Below are positions 10,056-21,714 of a stretch of 64,000 nt of DNA, one piece after another (positions within the stretch are counted from its first letter, which is position 1; every line of letters starts with the position of its first letter). The notes beneath the pieces were generated by a model. That model had not been told where the DNA came from, did not search any database, and saw nothing but the letters and a program-made list of their open reading frames with translations. Location: the NCBI GenBank assembly GCA_029964075.1, contig CM057135.1, positions 16,270,863 through 16,334,862 on the forward strand. Reading direction: 5' to 3'. The position numbers and the translations under genes are program-made. The DNA comes from Patiria pectinifera (lineage: Eukaryota > Echinodermata > Asteroidea > Valvatida > Asterinidae).

Positions 10056-13000
10056 ATGTCAGGCCTGAAACCACCGGGACAGTTGCAGCTGGAAGGGAAC
10101 TTGGCAAAAAACTGGAAGGAATGGGTGCGTTCATTTGAACTGTACGCTATGGCAACGGAACTGCAGAAGAAACCGGAGCCAGTGCAGTGTGCAACGTTTC
10201 TGCACGTGGCGGGCCCAGCGGCACAGCGTGTATATGCGACACTGACGTTCGCCGACGATGAGAAGGACAAACTGCAAGTACTTAAAGCCAAGTTCAAACA
10301 ATACTGTGAACCCAAGAGAAACCTGTCAGTACTGCGATACATGTTCAACTCGAGAAACCAGAAAGTGGATGAGCCGTTCGACACATACTTGACAAACGTG
10401 AAATGCCTGGTGAGGGAATGTGAATTTGGTGACATTGAGAATTCCCTCCTTCGAGACAGAGTTGTGTGTGGTGTAAAGGACACAAAAACACGAGAAAAAC
10501 TGCTTCAGGAAGATAATTTGACCCTGGAAAAGTGCATCAATATCTGCCAGGTCAGTGAAATGAGTGCCACACATGTGAAAGCCATACAGGCTGAACTGGA
10601 TTTGACCCAGCAAAAACAGGAGGTTAACCGGGTGACGTCCACTAAAGCCAGACCTCCGACCAGAGCTGCAAGCCGCAAGGAAATGTCAAATAACAACGCA
10701 GAAAATGGAGCAAAGTCACGGTGTGACTTCTGTACTTACGTACACTTCGCAAACCGCTGTCCTGCAAAGTATGAGCAGTGCAACTCGTGCCATAAAGTTG
10801 GACATTTCAGCAAATCGAGAATATGCAAAGCCCAACACAAGTCGCGACCAAAGATGGTCAGGGAAGTCAACGAAAGCAGTGATGACGATGAGGACAACAC
10901 CCAGTATGATGTCGCCGGTGTCAACCTACAGGAACCAAGAAAACAACTCGAGGACCTGATGATAGACTACATCGCTGGACAAGAATCAGGCGACTGGACT
11001 GAAACCTGTCAAATTGGGAGAAACAAGGTGGACTTCAAGCTTGATTCAGGATCTCAAGCGGACATTCTACCAGAAGACTGTTTCAAAAACACTGGACTGG
11101 CATTGCTTCCCAGTAATGCATCTCTCAAATCCTATTCAGGGCACAAGATTAAGGCATTAGGAAAGACCATAGCCAATTTGAAGGTTGGTACAGGTACCGG
11201 TTGCACCACACAACAAGTTGTTTTTCAAGTGGTAAGCGGAAATGTAAAACCTATCTTAGGTCTGAAAACATGTCAAAGGCTAGGATTGATTAAGAGAGTA
11301 AGAGTAGATGAAGTGGTTAGTGGTAGTGCGCAAAATGTGCCAGTGCATAGCAACATCACGTTCACAGAACACAATGATTTGTATGAAGGGCTAGGGAAAC
11401 TGCAAAACCACGAATATGAGATTGAATTGAATGTAGATGCTGCACCAGTTCAAAACCCTCCACGCACTATTCCTTACACATTGCGTGACAAAGTGAGGGC
11501 TGAATTAGAGCGTATGGAAAAACTTGGGGTCATTGCGCGTGTGGAAGAGCCCACAGACTGGGTCAGTTCCATGTCAATAGTTGGTAAACCGGATGGCAGT
11601 GTGCGCATTTGTCTTGACCCGCGAGAGCTCAATAATGCCATAAAGAGAGCCCATTACCCTATGCCCACCCTCCGAGATGTTGCAGCGCGCATGCCACAGG
11701 CTAAGGTGTTTTCAAAGTTTGACGCTACAAGTGGTTATTGGCAACTTCCTCTCACACAAAGAAGCTCGTACTTGACAACATTTAACACACCCTTTGGAAG
11801 ATTTCGATATATGGTTCTACCATTCGGCATCTCGTCGGCAAGTGAAATTTGGCAGCGCGCCATGGTCACTGAATTTGGGGCACTTGAAGGGGTTGAAATT
11901 GTTGTCGATGATATCCTAGTTTGGGGTAAAAACACAACTGAGCATGATGAGCGAGTAGCTAAGTTCCTGGAAAAAGTCAGAGAATCAGGACTTAAACTCA
12001 ATAGGAAAAAGTCTGTCATTGGCACAGACAAACTTGAATATGTGGGTCATGTGATTTCTGCAGAAGGACTCTCACCAAGTCCAGCGCGTATCCAGTCTGT
12101 ATTGGAAATGCCAATCCCAACTAACAAACATGAGCTGGAAACCTTTCTCGGCATGATCACATACGTTAGTAAGTTCATTCCCAATCTTTCTGAAATCACT
12201 GCGCCGTTGCGACAGCTTACCGAAAAGCAAATAGCTTGGCACTGGGACGAAAAACACACAAAAGCCGTGGACACACTCAAGCATATTATAACATCAGCAC
12301 CAGTACTGATGTTATATGATGTGAATAAGCCGGTCAGCTTGGCCACTGATGCATCCAAGCATGGGTTTGGATCAGTATTGATGCAAGATAATAACAGACC
12401 AGTGGCATATGCATCGCGTAGTACTAGTCCTGCTGAAAAAAATTACGCGACTATTGAAAAGGAGATGTGCGCCATTCTCTTTGCGTGCCACAAATTCCAT
12501 GACTATATCTTTGGAAAACAGACAACAGTGATCACAGATCATAAGCCATTGGTAGGAGTGTTCCAAAAGCCATTGCATAAGTTGAGCCCACGATTGCAGC
12601 GTATGCGCATGCACCTACTGAGATATGACCTCAGTGTACAATGGCAACCAGGTAACACAATGTTTGTGCCAGATGCATTAAGCCGCATAATAAATAGCAG
12701 AGGCGACAGCATCTCAGAGTTTGATGACTCGCGGGAAATCAACATGATTTTAAGACAACTCCCAATTACTGAGTTACGATTGCAGCAATTCCGTGAAGAA
12801 ACAGCCGCGGACCCCACACTTGCGAAGGTCAAAGGTCACATTATGAATGGCTGGCCTGTTGATAAACACCACTTGACAAGTGATGTTGGCCCATACTATA
12901 CAGTCCACAATGAATTAGTGTTCTGTGATGGCATTCTTTTTCTTGGCAACCGGGTTGTAGTTCCGCGAAGCATGCAGAAGGACATGCTTAAGAAAATCCA

Positions 13001-14096
13001 TGAGTCTCACCTAGGGATAGTGAAACTCAAACAGAGAGCACGAGCCATCTTATACTGGCCGGGCATGAATTCGCAAATTGAAGACACGGTAGCCAAGTGT
13101 GCTATCTGTCAGTCAAGTAGGAAAACTCAACCTGCTGAACCAATGATACAACATGACATACCTGACAGACCATGGTCTAAACTAGGTGCAGATGTGTTCC
13201 ACTTAGGAGGAGTGAACTATCTGCTTGTAGTTGACTACTACTCCAAATTTCCAGAAGTACAGGCCTTGCAAGATCTCACAGCCCATTCGGTCATACATGA
13301 ATTGAAAATTATATTTGCCCGCTCCGGTACACCAGATCTGTTGATTACTGATAATGCAAGCCAATTTGTATGCGAAGACTTCAGAAATTTCCAAAACATG
13401 TGGGAGTTCAGACATGTCACGTCTAGCCCAAGGTACCCACAAAGCAACGGGCAAGCCGAGCGCTGTATTCAAACAGTGAAAACACTCATGAAAAAGGCTA
13501 AGGTGTCTGGCAGGGACCCTTATATGGCACTGCTGGAATATCGCAACACGCCCCTCGATGGCACAGAGGGTTATGCACCAGCACAATTACTCAATAGTCG
13601 CTTGCTCAAAAGCCGACTTCCCACTTCATCAGCTCTTCTTCAACCACAAGTAGTCCCACCCATGAAAGCCAAACTCAAAGAGAGACAGACTGTGCAAAAA
13701 CACTACTATGACGCAAAATGTAGTAAGCCAAAGCGCACACTACACACTGGGGAACAAGTTAGATTCCAAAATCCGCACAGCCAATGGGTGTTAGGAAAAG
13801 TGACAGAAAAACATGATAACCCTAGAAGCTATATGATTGCGACACCAACTGGACAGGTGTATAGAAGAAATAGGCGTCACATTGTTCACTCCAAAGAACA
13901 TGCTGACATTGAAGGGAATTCATTGTCTCAGCCCAACCTAGTCTCTCCTAGCACACAGAATGAAAATATCCATCAGACTGAAGAACCAAGTGAGACAAAA
14001 CAACATAGTGTAAAATATGATAGCGTGACTGTAGGTCAGACTACTACTACTAGAAGTGGCAGGGTAGTAAGACCAACTCAAAAACTTGACCTGTAA
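10056..14096 (+). CDS. Gag-Pol polyprotein of the gypsy element
   Basis: An open frame of 1,346 codons from the first ATG (10056, MSGLKPPGQL) to TAA. Parts in order: an N-terminal Gag region; two CCHC-like knuckles (CDFCTYVHFANRC and CNSCHKVGHFSKSRIC, about residues 228-262); an aspartic protease with DSGSQADI; reverse transcriptase with LPFGISSASEIWQRAM and VVDDIL (VDD box); RNase H with TDASKHGFGS; and integrase with an HHCC finger (HESHLG...CAIC) and D-D-E blocks ending PQSNGQAE. The C-terminus has a GPY/F-like basic region. Fused Gag and Pol in one frame is known for this lineage. The frame also continues upstream of the ATG into the LTR without a stop; the ATG is the likelier start in an animal. 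Confidence 0.95.
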   Translation: MSGLKPPGQLQLEGNLAKNWKEWVRSFELYAMATELQKKPEPVQCATFLHVAGPAAQRVYATLTFADDEKDKLQVLKAKFKQYCEPKRNLSVLRYMFNSRNQKVDEPFDTYLTNVKCLVRECEFGDIENSLLRDRVVCGVKDTKTREKLLQEDNLTLEKCINICQVSEMSATHVKAIQAELDLTQQKQEVNRVTSTKARPPTRAASRKEMSNNNAENGAKSRCDFCTYVHFANRCPAKYEQCNSCHKVGHFSKSRICKAQHKSRPKMVREVNESSDDDEDNTQYDVAGVNLQEPRKQLEDLMIDYIAGQESGDWTETCQIGRNKVDFKLDSGSQADILPEDCFKNTGLALLPSNASLKSYSGHKIKALGKTIANLKVGTGTGCTTQQVVFQVVSGNVKPILGLKTCQRLGLIKRVRVDEVVSGSAQNVPVHSNITFTEHNDLYEGLGKLQNHEYEIELNVDAAPVQNPPRTIPYTLRDKVRAELERMEKLGVIARVEEPTDWVSSMSIVGKPDGSVRICLDPRELNNAIKRAHYPMPTLRDVAARMPQAKVFSKFDATSGYWQLPLTQRSSYLTTFNTPFGRFRYMVLPFGISSASEIWQRAMVTEFGALEGVEIVVDDILVWGKNTTEHDERVAKFLEKVRESGLKLNRKKSVIGTDKLEYVGHVISAEGLSPSPARIQSVLEMPIPTNKHELETFLGMITYVSKFIPNLSEITAPLRQLTEKQIAWHWDEKHTKAVDTLKHIITSAPVLMLYDVNKPVSLATDASKHGFGSVLMQDNNRPVAYASRSTSPAEKNYATIEKEMCAILFACHKFHDYIFGKQTTVITDHKPLVGVFQKPLHKLSPRLQRMRMHLLRYDLSVQWQPGNTMFVPDALSRIINSRGDSISEFDDSREINMILRQLPITELRLQQFREETAADPTLAKVKGHIMNGWPVDKHHLTSDVGPYYTVHNELVFCDGILFLGNRVVVPRSMQKDMLKKIHESHLGIVKLKQRARAILYWPGMNSQIEDTVAKCAICQSSRKTQPAEPMIQHDIPDRPWSKLGADVFHLGGVNYLLVVDYYSKFPEVQALQDLTAHSVIHELKIIFARSGTPDLLITDNASQFVCEDFRNFQNMWEFRHVTSSPRYPQSNGQAERCIQTVKTLMKKAKVSGRDPYMALLEYRNTPLDGTEGYAPAQLLNSRLLKSRLPTSSALLQPQVVPPMKAKLKERQTVQKHYYDAKCSKPKRTLHTGEQVRFQNPHSQWVLGKVTEKHDNPRSYMIATPTGQVYRRNRRHIVHSKEHADIEGNSLSQPNLVSPSTQNENIHQTEEPSETKQHSVKYDSVTVGQTTTTRSGRVVRPTQKLDL

Positions 14097-14380
14097 GCTG
14101 AAGTTGTACACCAAATTGCATGGACAGTAAATAACAGATTTGTGTCTTTTTGAAGATGGTCTAAATTCATGTACAAATGCTTGTGCTTTTTTTTCAAATT
14201 TGCTTTTTTTCAAACACCTTCCATAGTTCTCTAATCCTCCCTTTGGTAAATCACATTTTGCAGTATTCCCTTATAAAGTTCAGTAACACTTTGCTCAAGC
14301 TTATTGTTTGTTTCCTACATGTACATGTAAGTTCCCAAAGTTCCACTTGTTTAATGTTTACTTTATTTGTATGGGGGAGA

Positions 14381-14537
14381 TGTGATGTATTTCTAAAACT
14401 GAACACCGCCCTCTGTTGGTTACATTAAAGTTGACCTTTCGGGGTTCACCAGCTTGTTCTGAAATGATCGTGTCTTGTGTGAAGTTACTCTAGATTAACT
14501 ATACATTTGTGGCTGCTCGTCAGCGAATAACTTTACA
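14381..14537 (+). repeat. 3' LTR, 157 bp
   Basis: Same sequence as 9868-10024, preceded by the polypurine tract at 14371-14380 and followed by the target duplication cgcac (14538-14542). Confidence 0.95.
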
Positions 14538-14952
14538 CGCACCATGGACATGATGGAACTGGAAGTGCGTGGCTATAAAATATTAAATCAAGCGTGCATA
14601 AGTTACATAGTTTGAAATGTTCCTTCATTATTTTTTTAAAGTTACCAAGAGTCTAATGTACTAATGTACATCATTCAAGTTCAAGTACATTAAATAAATG
14701 TTATGTACATGTTGTGGGAATGAATATTGTATTATTTATTTTAATCATATATGGAACTCATAGTGGTGATAAGCTGAAATGCTACGTTAGAGTGGAGAAA
14801 CAATAATTATTGAAAGGGAAGTTTTATTTTTTTTGTATTTTTTGTTTGTTTGCAATTACCTTGGCACAACATAAACATACTTGTACATGATGGATGAACA
14901 AAATCCATTTGTTTAATTTTATTTTGTTTGCTTTTGATTTTCATCACTACAG

Positions 14953-15974
14953 GCCCACCAGTCAAGATGACCTCCCCTTCTTCAGAGTTAACATCTTGGG
15001 GGACTCACTGACGAGGTATCTTCCAAAATATCTTGACAGTGAGTGGTTTCGAGCCGATGTGCTTACAAAGCCGGGTTGTACAGTGCCCCGGATAATAGCA
15101 ACCCTGCAAGAACTTCACAAAAGTCGCACTGGTAGTGGAATGAAGCCACATGTTGTGGTTCTTCACATTGGCACCGACGATTTGTGTGACAGTTTTCTTC
15201 ACAGAGATTTGAAGAACTTTGAAAAGTTGCTTCGTTTAGCGAAGGAAACATTTCCAGTTGCAAAAATTGTGTTGGATGGAGTTTAAATGCCCCGCATGGA
15301 CTTTGATGACCTAAATGACAGGGCTTCCACCTTGAATGTACACCTTGCAAAGCTGTTCAAGAAATACGATTGTACATTTATTGATCTTGAAGAGGACTTT
15401 CAGTCTATCTCTTTGTTTGCCTTCGATGGACTTCATCCGAGTCATGAAGGCAACAAGAGGTTGTCAAAAGGTTATCCAAGACAAGGTCACATCCCTACTG
15501 GTAAGAGTCATACCATGTTTCAACCGCTGTTCTGTTGCACCCCGCACTCCAAGGGAACTGCTACTTCTTGTGAGGAAGAAGAAGATCAAGAAGTCGAAGA
15601 AATCTAAATCTTCATTGGCTTCTTCAGCCCCAACAACGCCTCCAGGTCCACGTCCACCTTCACGGCCACCCCCACGTCCACCCCCACGCCCACCTTTACC
15701 GGAACCCAAATTCAAAAGCATGATAGTGTACACGGATGGCTTCAAGCTGGTTGGACGTAAAGGGGTCTGTCCATCACTTCACACCCTACATGTCCCTGTC
15801 ATTCTACCCCTATGTATTCCTACGAAGATGAGGTACTGCAAGGTTGCCCCCGAGTCATCAGGTGTCCGTCCTCCGCAAGCACCAACGCCATATATACAGA
15901 GGAAAGAAGATGGCATTAAGAGGATGAAGAGGCTAGCCCGGGCGAGGAAGAAGAGGAAAAGACATAACAAAAAG
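14953..15974 (+). pseudogene. SGNH/GDSL-hydrolase-like exon of a decayed multidomain gene
   Basis: The exon starts after a clear acceptor (catcactacag) and ends before gtataaaa. It encodes an SGNH hydrolase-like domain: ILGDSLTRYLP carries the GDS block with the nucleophile Ser, VVLHIGTDDL the block III equivalent (usually GxND, here GTDD), and FDGLHPSHEGN the DxxH block. A proline-rich and then Lys/Arg-rich segment follows. SGNH domains hydrolyse esters, but in transposon-linked proteins their role is not settled. The frame is interrupted at least twice within the exon, so it cannot encode a full product as it stands. It is the first large exon of a plus-strand unit running to 22357. Confidence 0.65.
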
Positions 15975-16302
15975 GTATAAAATTTAATAGTTTTTATTTT
16001 AGAGCCTCCTATAAGTGTTTCATTTAAAAAAAAAAAAATTCTATACATTTTCCTTTTTAAAAGTTTTTTTTAGTGGCCCCACGTTTCGACCCAAGTAGAG
16101 CATTTCTCAAGGGGTTTTCAAAGCTAGGTGAGAACCTTGTGAGAATCTCAGCTTCGCCACTGGTTTGGGGGCTCCTCCAAGGTGACTTGAAAAGGAATAT
16201 CTCTTTTTCTTCTTTGGGTATCGTTGTAACTTGTACATTGTAAAAAATTATTTATCTTGACCAAGTAACTTAGAATATAATATATTCCCATTTCGGTTGC
16301 AG
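15975..16302 (+). other. Intron between SGNH and Cys-rich exons
   Basis: Starts gtataaaa and ends tttcggttgcag. No other feature was recognised inside. Confidence 0.5.
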
Positions 16303-17340
16303 GTTGCATGGATAGTCCCGCCTTGCATGATGTTAGGAGTCAGTCTAGCAACTCCACCATTGCAGGGGTGAGGGAAAGAGTGAGGGATCGCCTTCCACGT
16401 CGACAGCCAGATAAAGTGCAATGTTCGAGGTGTGGCAGGGATGCATTTTTATTTACACAGATATCCTCATTACGAAATGAGCAAGTTAAATTATGGTTGA
16501 AAACAAATGCTAAATTAAGTGACAGTGACATCATTTGTAAAGCTGGTAAAATTTCTGTTACAAAAAACCTAAAGAATCTGCAATATACACCAGAAAAATC
16601 AAGAAAGAAAAAAAAGGTCACCTTGTGCTCTTGAAGATTTTGGTAAGTGCAATGCAACTTCTTCACACAACATGAACTGCCCTGAAGAAATATTTAATAC
16701 TTGTTTTTCTGTCAACGCAACAACTGAGTCCATGGACGTCCCTCTTTGTAAAATACATTACAATTCCTTGTGGAAGTTCAGGTATGAAGGAAAATGTGGG
16801 GGTTGTTATGGGATTGTACGGCACGGGAAGAGGTATAGTTGTTCATCTATGGAAGGTGGACTCGGTGTTGCAACAAAAATTTTACAAGCTCTACACAGTG
16901 ATTGCTGTTTGTCAAATACTGATTATCTTTGTCAATCGTGCTACGATTTAGTTTTTGGAAAAGTAACGGCATTACGGTCGTTACAGGACATGAAAGCATC
17001 TTTCCTCCAAAATATAAGTACCTGCAATGTCACTGAAGAAACTGGGATAACACAACAATGCCTGCTCAAAGTATCTATGTATGTTATTGACTCTTTCTTG
17101 GAGCATAAACCCATGCTGTTGGCCGACTTATATGAAATGTATACAGACAATGTCAAAGCAGTTTTGACGGGCATTAAAGATATTGACATAACTTTTTGTT
17201 TGCGTACAGCTCGATGGCTATTAATTTCTTTGAAATGTACCTTTGGTGATTCACTTGATGTTCATCGGTTAGATGGAACCAAACACAGTACCCTTGTTCT
17301 GCATAATCATATTTATCTTTAAAAGCCTTACACCAATTCT
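16303..17340 (+). pseudogene. Cys-rich (zinc-binding type) segment of the same gene
   Basis: Begins after the acceptor ggttgcag. The first part encodes CSRCGRDAFLF and then a basic KSRKKKK stretch. The second (from 16672) has paired Cys/His motifs: PLCKIHYNSL, KCGGCYG, CCLSNTDYLCQSCYDLVFGK. The order Cys-pair, PLCxxHY, KCxxC, ICxxCY is a recurrent N-terminal arrangement in large uncharacterised cnidarian and deuterostome proteins that also carry PIN-like or CXC domains. It probably binds zinc; function unknown. At least one frame break separates the two parts, close to an A-run. Confidence 0.55.
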
Positions 17341-18629
17341 TGGCAAACAGTCGTTTACAACGGCTAAAAATGGAAGATCAAAAGAGTGAGTACAGCACTC
17401 AATCGTTGTCAGATGAATCAACTTCAGGTGTGTTCAAGGGCCACTCTAATGAAATCCTGGTCAAGTCATTGAAGTGCATTCTCCCAGAAGTTTATGCCAG
17501 GCTGAAGGTACAATCAAAGAGAATAACAGAGTTTTATAAGTGCAACATATTGAGTGTTGTTGACTTCAAATATGAAGAGTTATTGGGCATGATGGATCCT
17601 GTTGTTTTTAATTTGATTTGTTATTTAACAATGAGTGAGGAAGAACAGAAACATGTAGGAAATTTCCCCACTGACTCGTACTTGTTATCAAAAGGCCCTG
17701 GGAGCAATGAAAAAGTGCGCTTGAACAGACGCATCAACGTTATTCTCTTGATGCATTTTATTCTGAATGAGGGGAACAACTATCCATTTCACATAGTTTT
17801 AGCAAACTGTATACAGCGCTTATCTCATTCATCAAAATTGCTCCGATTGGCTAATCGAACAGGATTTTGTGTTTCCCGGGACACTCTGGATAGATTTTTA
17901 GAGGAAGTCAAACATCAAAAATTAACAAGAAGTGCAATTTTATTTTCGAGTAAATCAGTATTTACCATTATATCAGTGGATAATATCGTTGTTTTAGCTC
18001 CATATGCGGCAGTTGGCTCCCATGGTCAGCCTAGAAGTTGGCACGGAACTTCAATAATGTCTCAACAGCCAAAACCATCAGAAGCATTGTCAAGTATTGA
18101 AACATTGGTGAGAGATTCCTCTCAGTTTGAAACTATCAACATATTTGGGGATGGAGCTTGCCTGTATCGTTGTATTGCAGTGTTTGGTGATAATCAGTTG
18201 TTCAACTGTAAACAAAATTCTTTTGGGATACCAATCGAAAGACGTAACCAGCAAGAAGAAGACATGCTGTCAGGCTTGATCAGAAAAGGTGTATGTGACA
18301 TTCTAGACTTGCACATTGAAATTTTGGAGATGTTACTTGATATAGTCAAGCAACATCTTCTAGAGGTCGATAGGCATACATGCTATTCAAACTTTGCAGA
18401 TCGTGTGCGGGATAACAGGAAAAAGGGCACATATGCAGGACATCTTGAAATGTGTGCAGTTTCATATGCTTTGCAGACCATAATCCAAGTATACCAGAAA
18501 ACAGAAATTGGATTAAAAATGATTGCAAAGTATCCCACAGATTCATCATGTATCGCAAACAGCAATCACATTTGCATTCTTTACACTCCTAGCCAAGTGA
18601 CTTTATGTGTGGGCACTTTGATTTGTTAA
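17341..18629 (+). pseudogene. OTU-like protease segment of the same gene
   Basis: A 430-codon open stretch. The first half has a conserved-looking VDNIVVLAPYAAVGSHGQ followed by HGTSIM, a block common to this protein family. The second half matches OTU-type cysteine proteases: NIFGDGACLYRCIAVFGDNQ (residues about 267-286) supplies the D-G-x-C-L-x-R-x-I block with the nucleophile Cys. GTYAGHLEMCAVSYALQTII resembles the 'W-G-x-x-x-E-x-x-A-L-A' block. A late His (NHICIL) could be the general base. OTU enzymes cleave ubiquitin-like chains, but activity here is inference and the surrounding gene is broken. Confidence 0.6.
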
Positions 18630-19927
18630 TGATGGAATCTTGCAAGATAGGTCAAACTGATATCTTTAATGAGGTTGCAATAGCAGATATATTTTCCAAT
18701 ACACAAACAAGTACATGTGGTTCAAGTTTTGGGCAACAGTTGAGTTTACTTCATTATTTCAGTAGTAATGATGATGTTATTGTGGAAAACATTGAAGATA
18801 CATTACCTGCTGATCTCCAATTTCAAGCCTTGAGTGGCTGTGACAATCAGAACATGTCTTCTTGGCATTTGACGTCTCCAGTTAGACACAAGTTGCGTAA
18901 ACCTTCGACGAGGAGAAATGTGAGCAAGGACTTCTCGGAGTTACTCATTCCCAAGGCATCTAGACTTGAAGCACCAGTTTTCAAAACTTTCCTATTCAAT
19001 CAGTTGTCACGTAATACATTTAATCTTGCAAATGTGGAACAAACTGAAACTTTAGTCCCTGGACAAGAGCTTTTCACATAAGTAGTTCAACGATTTCCAA
19101 GTGTTCCTGGCTTGAAATGCAAATTGGCTCTATCCACAGAGCCTTTCTGTGAAAAATGTAGTTTCAATTATATGTATGTTTTGAATGATAAGGCAGATTG
19201 TGCTGAAACGCTGAAGAAAATGCTTGGAATGCTGTACACGTCATTTGATGTTGGTAAACGCATCAATCACTTGGTGATTGCAGGTGATGGTGCCACTGTA
19301 AAGTTGCTCTCAGAGATCAAATATGAATATGGGGATTCACTCGGATGGGTAATTCCTTATCTTGGTGGTTGGCATTTGCTTAAAAATTTCCAGGAAGTCC
19401 TAATGAAAATCTATTGGGATGCTGGTCTCAAGGAGGTTGCAAAACAGACACACAAGCAAGGTACCTTGCAAAAGCTTCAAAATTGTGGAAGTTTTAGGAT
19501 GACACACCGGTTCATAATGCAAGTGTATGAGGCCATTTATGCTTATCAGTTTAAAGTCTTCCTTGACCACAGACATGAACAGTGTCACACTTCTCACTCG
19601 TCATTGACTAATGAAGAAATTATAAGTTTCTTATGCGACACCATTAAACGAGAAGGGTTACACAACAAGACGGAAACCCCAAATGATGTTGAGAATGACA
19701 GTTTTAGTATTCATGTACTGCTAGCGGACTTTGACATTTTCTGCAAAGAAATTTGTGAGAAATATGAAACATTCAGATTTTGGCAAAGGTTCTTAAGACA
19801 TGATTGTTTTTCATACGTACAACTTTTTCTGGCAATTCGTCAAGGCAATTGGAATGGTAGATTAGCTGCTTTGAAAAGCATGGGTTTGATCGAAATAATT
19901 ATTCCCCTCTCATTCCTCTCCATTTAA
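18630..19927 (+). pseudogene. Transposase/DUF6589-like middle segment of the same gene
   Basis: Two open stretches separated by a stop contain LQFQALSGCDNQNMSSWHLT and, later, HLVIAGDGATVKLLSEIKYE followed by the WVIPYLGGWHLLKNFQEVLM block. The pattern 'GDG-x-x-x-x-L-x-x-(I/L)-K-x-x-Y-G ... P-G-x-W-H-x-L-K-N' with 'Y-x-x-A-G-L' is typical of a large family of uncharacterised cnidarian and deuterostome proteins, which I relate to DUF6589-type sequences. Two acidic residues lie in plausible RNase H-fold positions, but no catalytic claim is justified. Confidence 0.5.
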
Positions 19928-20520
19928 GTCAAATGCATGCCCTACCAAAACCAATACTAGAGCACTTTGAAAGAGGGGCATTTGTGTCTAGTATTAAAGG
20001 ATTTTCATTTTCAAATGTCGCAATTGATGAAGCACACCAAATGCTTATAAACAAAGACTGCAAGAATGCACTTTCACATAGTCTCCAACAGACATGGATA
20101 AAGTTTGTCAAACATTGGAGTACCAGTCGAAGTTGATAAATAACTTTGAAAACCAATTTAGTGATGTGAAATGTCAAACATATCAACGTGACCTGCTACC
20201 ATCTGTCATTGCACATGAACTTGCCAATACAAAATTGTACTTCAACAAAATACAAGAGAGTGGTGTTTCGATTCAGGTCAGTCACCGGTTTTGTTTCAAG
20301 CATTTTCGAATAAGGAGGCTTCCAAGCTCCAGCAATTCAATCTTCTTAATTTCAGAGATATTGGAAAAGAATCATTTGATCTGTACGTTCAATCCAACAT
20401 TTTGAAAGACTCCAGCGTGGAGAAGCCGAAAATGCGGAAGAAAAATTTGCAAACTTTCACACCCCAAAAAATCACAAAAAGAAGTGTGAATACATTGAAA
20501 AAGAAAAACGCTTAATAACC
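19928..20520 (+). pseudogene. Fragmented linker region of the same gene
   Basis: All three frames are open only in short pieces, with protein-like words such as FERGAFVSSIKGFSFSNVAI and SVNTLKKKNA. This is the most degraded part of the unit. No domain recognised. Confidence 0.4.
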
Positions 20521-21714
20521 ATGTGCTACAAACGTACCATAGCTCATTCACAAGAGACAAAACAGCCAATCGGAAAATTGTGCCAATTTTTAGAAACACC
20601 CAGATCAATTTGCACTGCTGAAGGCTTGCCATATAAGGGTTCTAAATCGGTGCTATATGACATGCTAAACAAACGTTACAGTGGCAATATTATCAGCAGT
20701 GCTCAGTCATTTTCAGAAAGCGATAAGGTAGTATTGATAGCTGAGGGTATGAACATAATATATACATCACCACTAAGTTATCAGAAAACCTTCTCTGAAT
20801 ATGCTGATATATTATGTTTTCGTTGGGTGAAGCAATTTTTCAAGAAAGGCTACTCTGACGTGCGAATCTTATTTGATCAAGTAGATACACAGGGTACGTC
20901 CCCTAAATTGATCTAACGGGGTAGAAGAGATGGTAAAATACAAACAGACCTTGAGCCATACGATGACATACAAGACAATACTAAGCTTCCTGGTGCCAAG
21001 TGGATGACATTTCTCAAAAATAGACAGAATAAAAGGCTCTTGTGCAACTACATATCTAATAGATTTGTAAAGATAGTACCTGGTTTCCTAACCCACTCTG
21101 AACAGCGGTTTGTAACTTCTGGTGGATTTACTGCAAATTCTGAGTACACTGGCATTATGATTACCATGAATGAGCAGACACCATACATGTTGAATAACCA
21201 TGAAGAGTCTGACACCCAAGTGTGGCTGCATGTCAAGGACTCACTTTGCTCCATTGTGCACATTTATTCTATTGATAGAGATATCGCCATGATTGGTCTT
21301 CCATTACCGATATTTGATAAAAGCATTATTATTCAGTTTCGTGCTAAGCCAGGCGACACAAAGTTCCTCCATCTAAACAAACTGAAGGAGTGGCTTGTTA
21401 GAGATCCCGACCTTGCTGTTCTTGTTGAGAGTGGATGTAATGTTTCTAAAGTCATTCAAGTTCTCTTTATCTGTAGTGGCTGCGACTTTGCGTCTTTCTT
21501 TGCTCGCTTAGGAAAGCGTTCATTTTTCAACACTTTTTTCCAGTATGCATCTTTCATCTGTGGGAACTCGGATGGCGATGTACCTGGACAGTTATCAAAT
21601 ACAGACACCCAAAACAATTTTGAACAAGGTTTTACTGGCTTTTTATCGTTTGGTGGGATGTGTGTATTTTTCAGCTTACAGAAGTTGTCTTCAAAAGTAC
21701 ACTTCTCCAGTTGA
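20521..21714 (+). pseudogene. PIN/FEN-like nuclease segment of the same gene
   Basis: Contains VVLIAEGMNIIYTSPLSYQK and the D-V-x-x-x-F-D block (SDVRILFDQVDTQGTS). The latter aligns with 'V-V-F-D-x-Y-x-x-x-S-x-K-x-x-x-R' of dispersed animal proteins that resemble PIN/XPG-type nucleases. KLPGAKWMTFLKNRQNKRLL, NNHEESDTQVWLH (usually HEEADTR) and ICSGCDFASFFARLGKRSFF (usually TGCDTxSxFxGxGK) follow in the expected order. The HEEADT and TGCD blocks lend acidic residues expected of such a fold. The stretch has an in-frame stop, so it is not a working gene. Family assignment is from motif memory. Confidence 0.6.

Larger units (their letters stand above)
9868..14537 (+). mobile_element. Ty3/gypsy LTR retrotransposon, Mag/SURL-like, looks whole
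   Basis: A 4,670-bp element bounded by two 157-bp LTRs that appear identical and a 5-bp target duplication. The left LTR is followed at once by tggtgtcag (10025-10033), which pairs with the 3' end of tRNA-Leu. A purine-rich atgggggaga precedes the right LTR. One long frame encodes Gag and Pol together, with the order Gag, CCHC knuckles, protease, RT, RNase H, integrase. This order and the absence of an envelope frame or visible chromodomain suit the Mag lineage, which includes sea urchin SURL elements. Identical LTRs mean a very recent insertion. It lies in the presumed first intron of the SGNH/OTU/CXC gene, same strand. Confidence 0.95.

Noticed and set aside
15464-15745. Gly-rich minus-strand open frame
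   Set aside because: It is the complement of the Pro/Lys-rich segment of the SGNH exon and has no features of its own.
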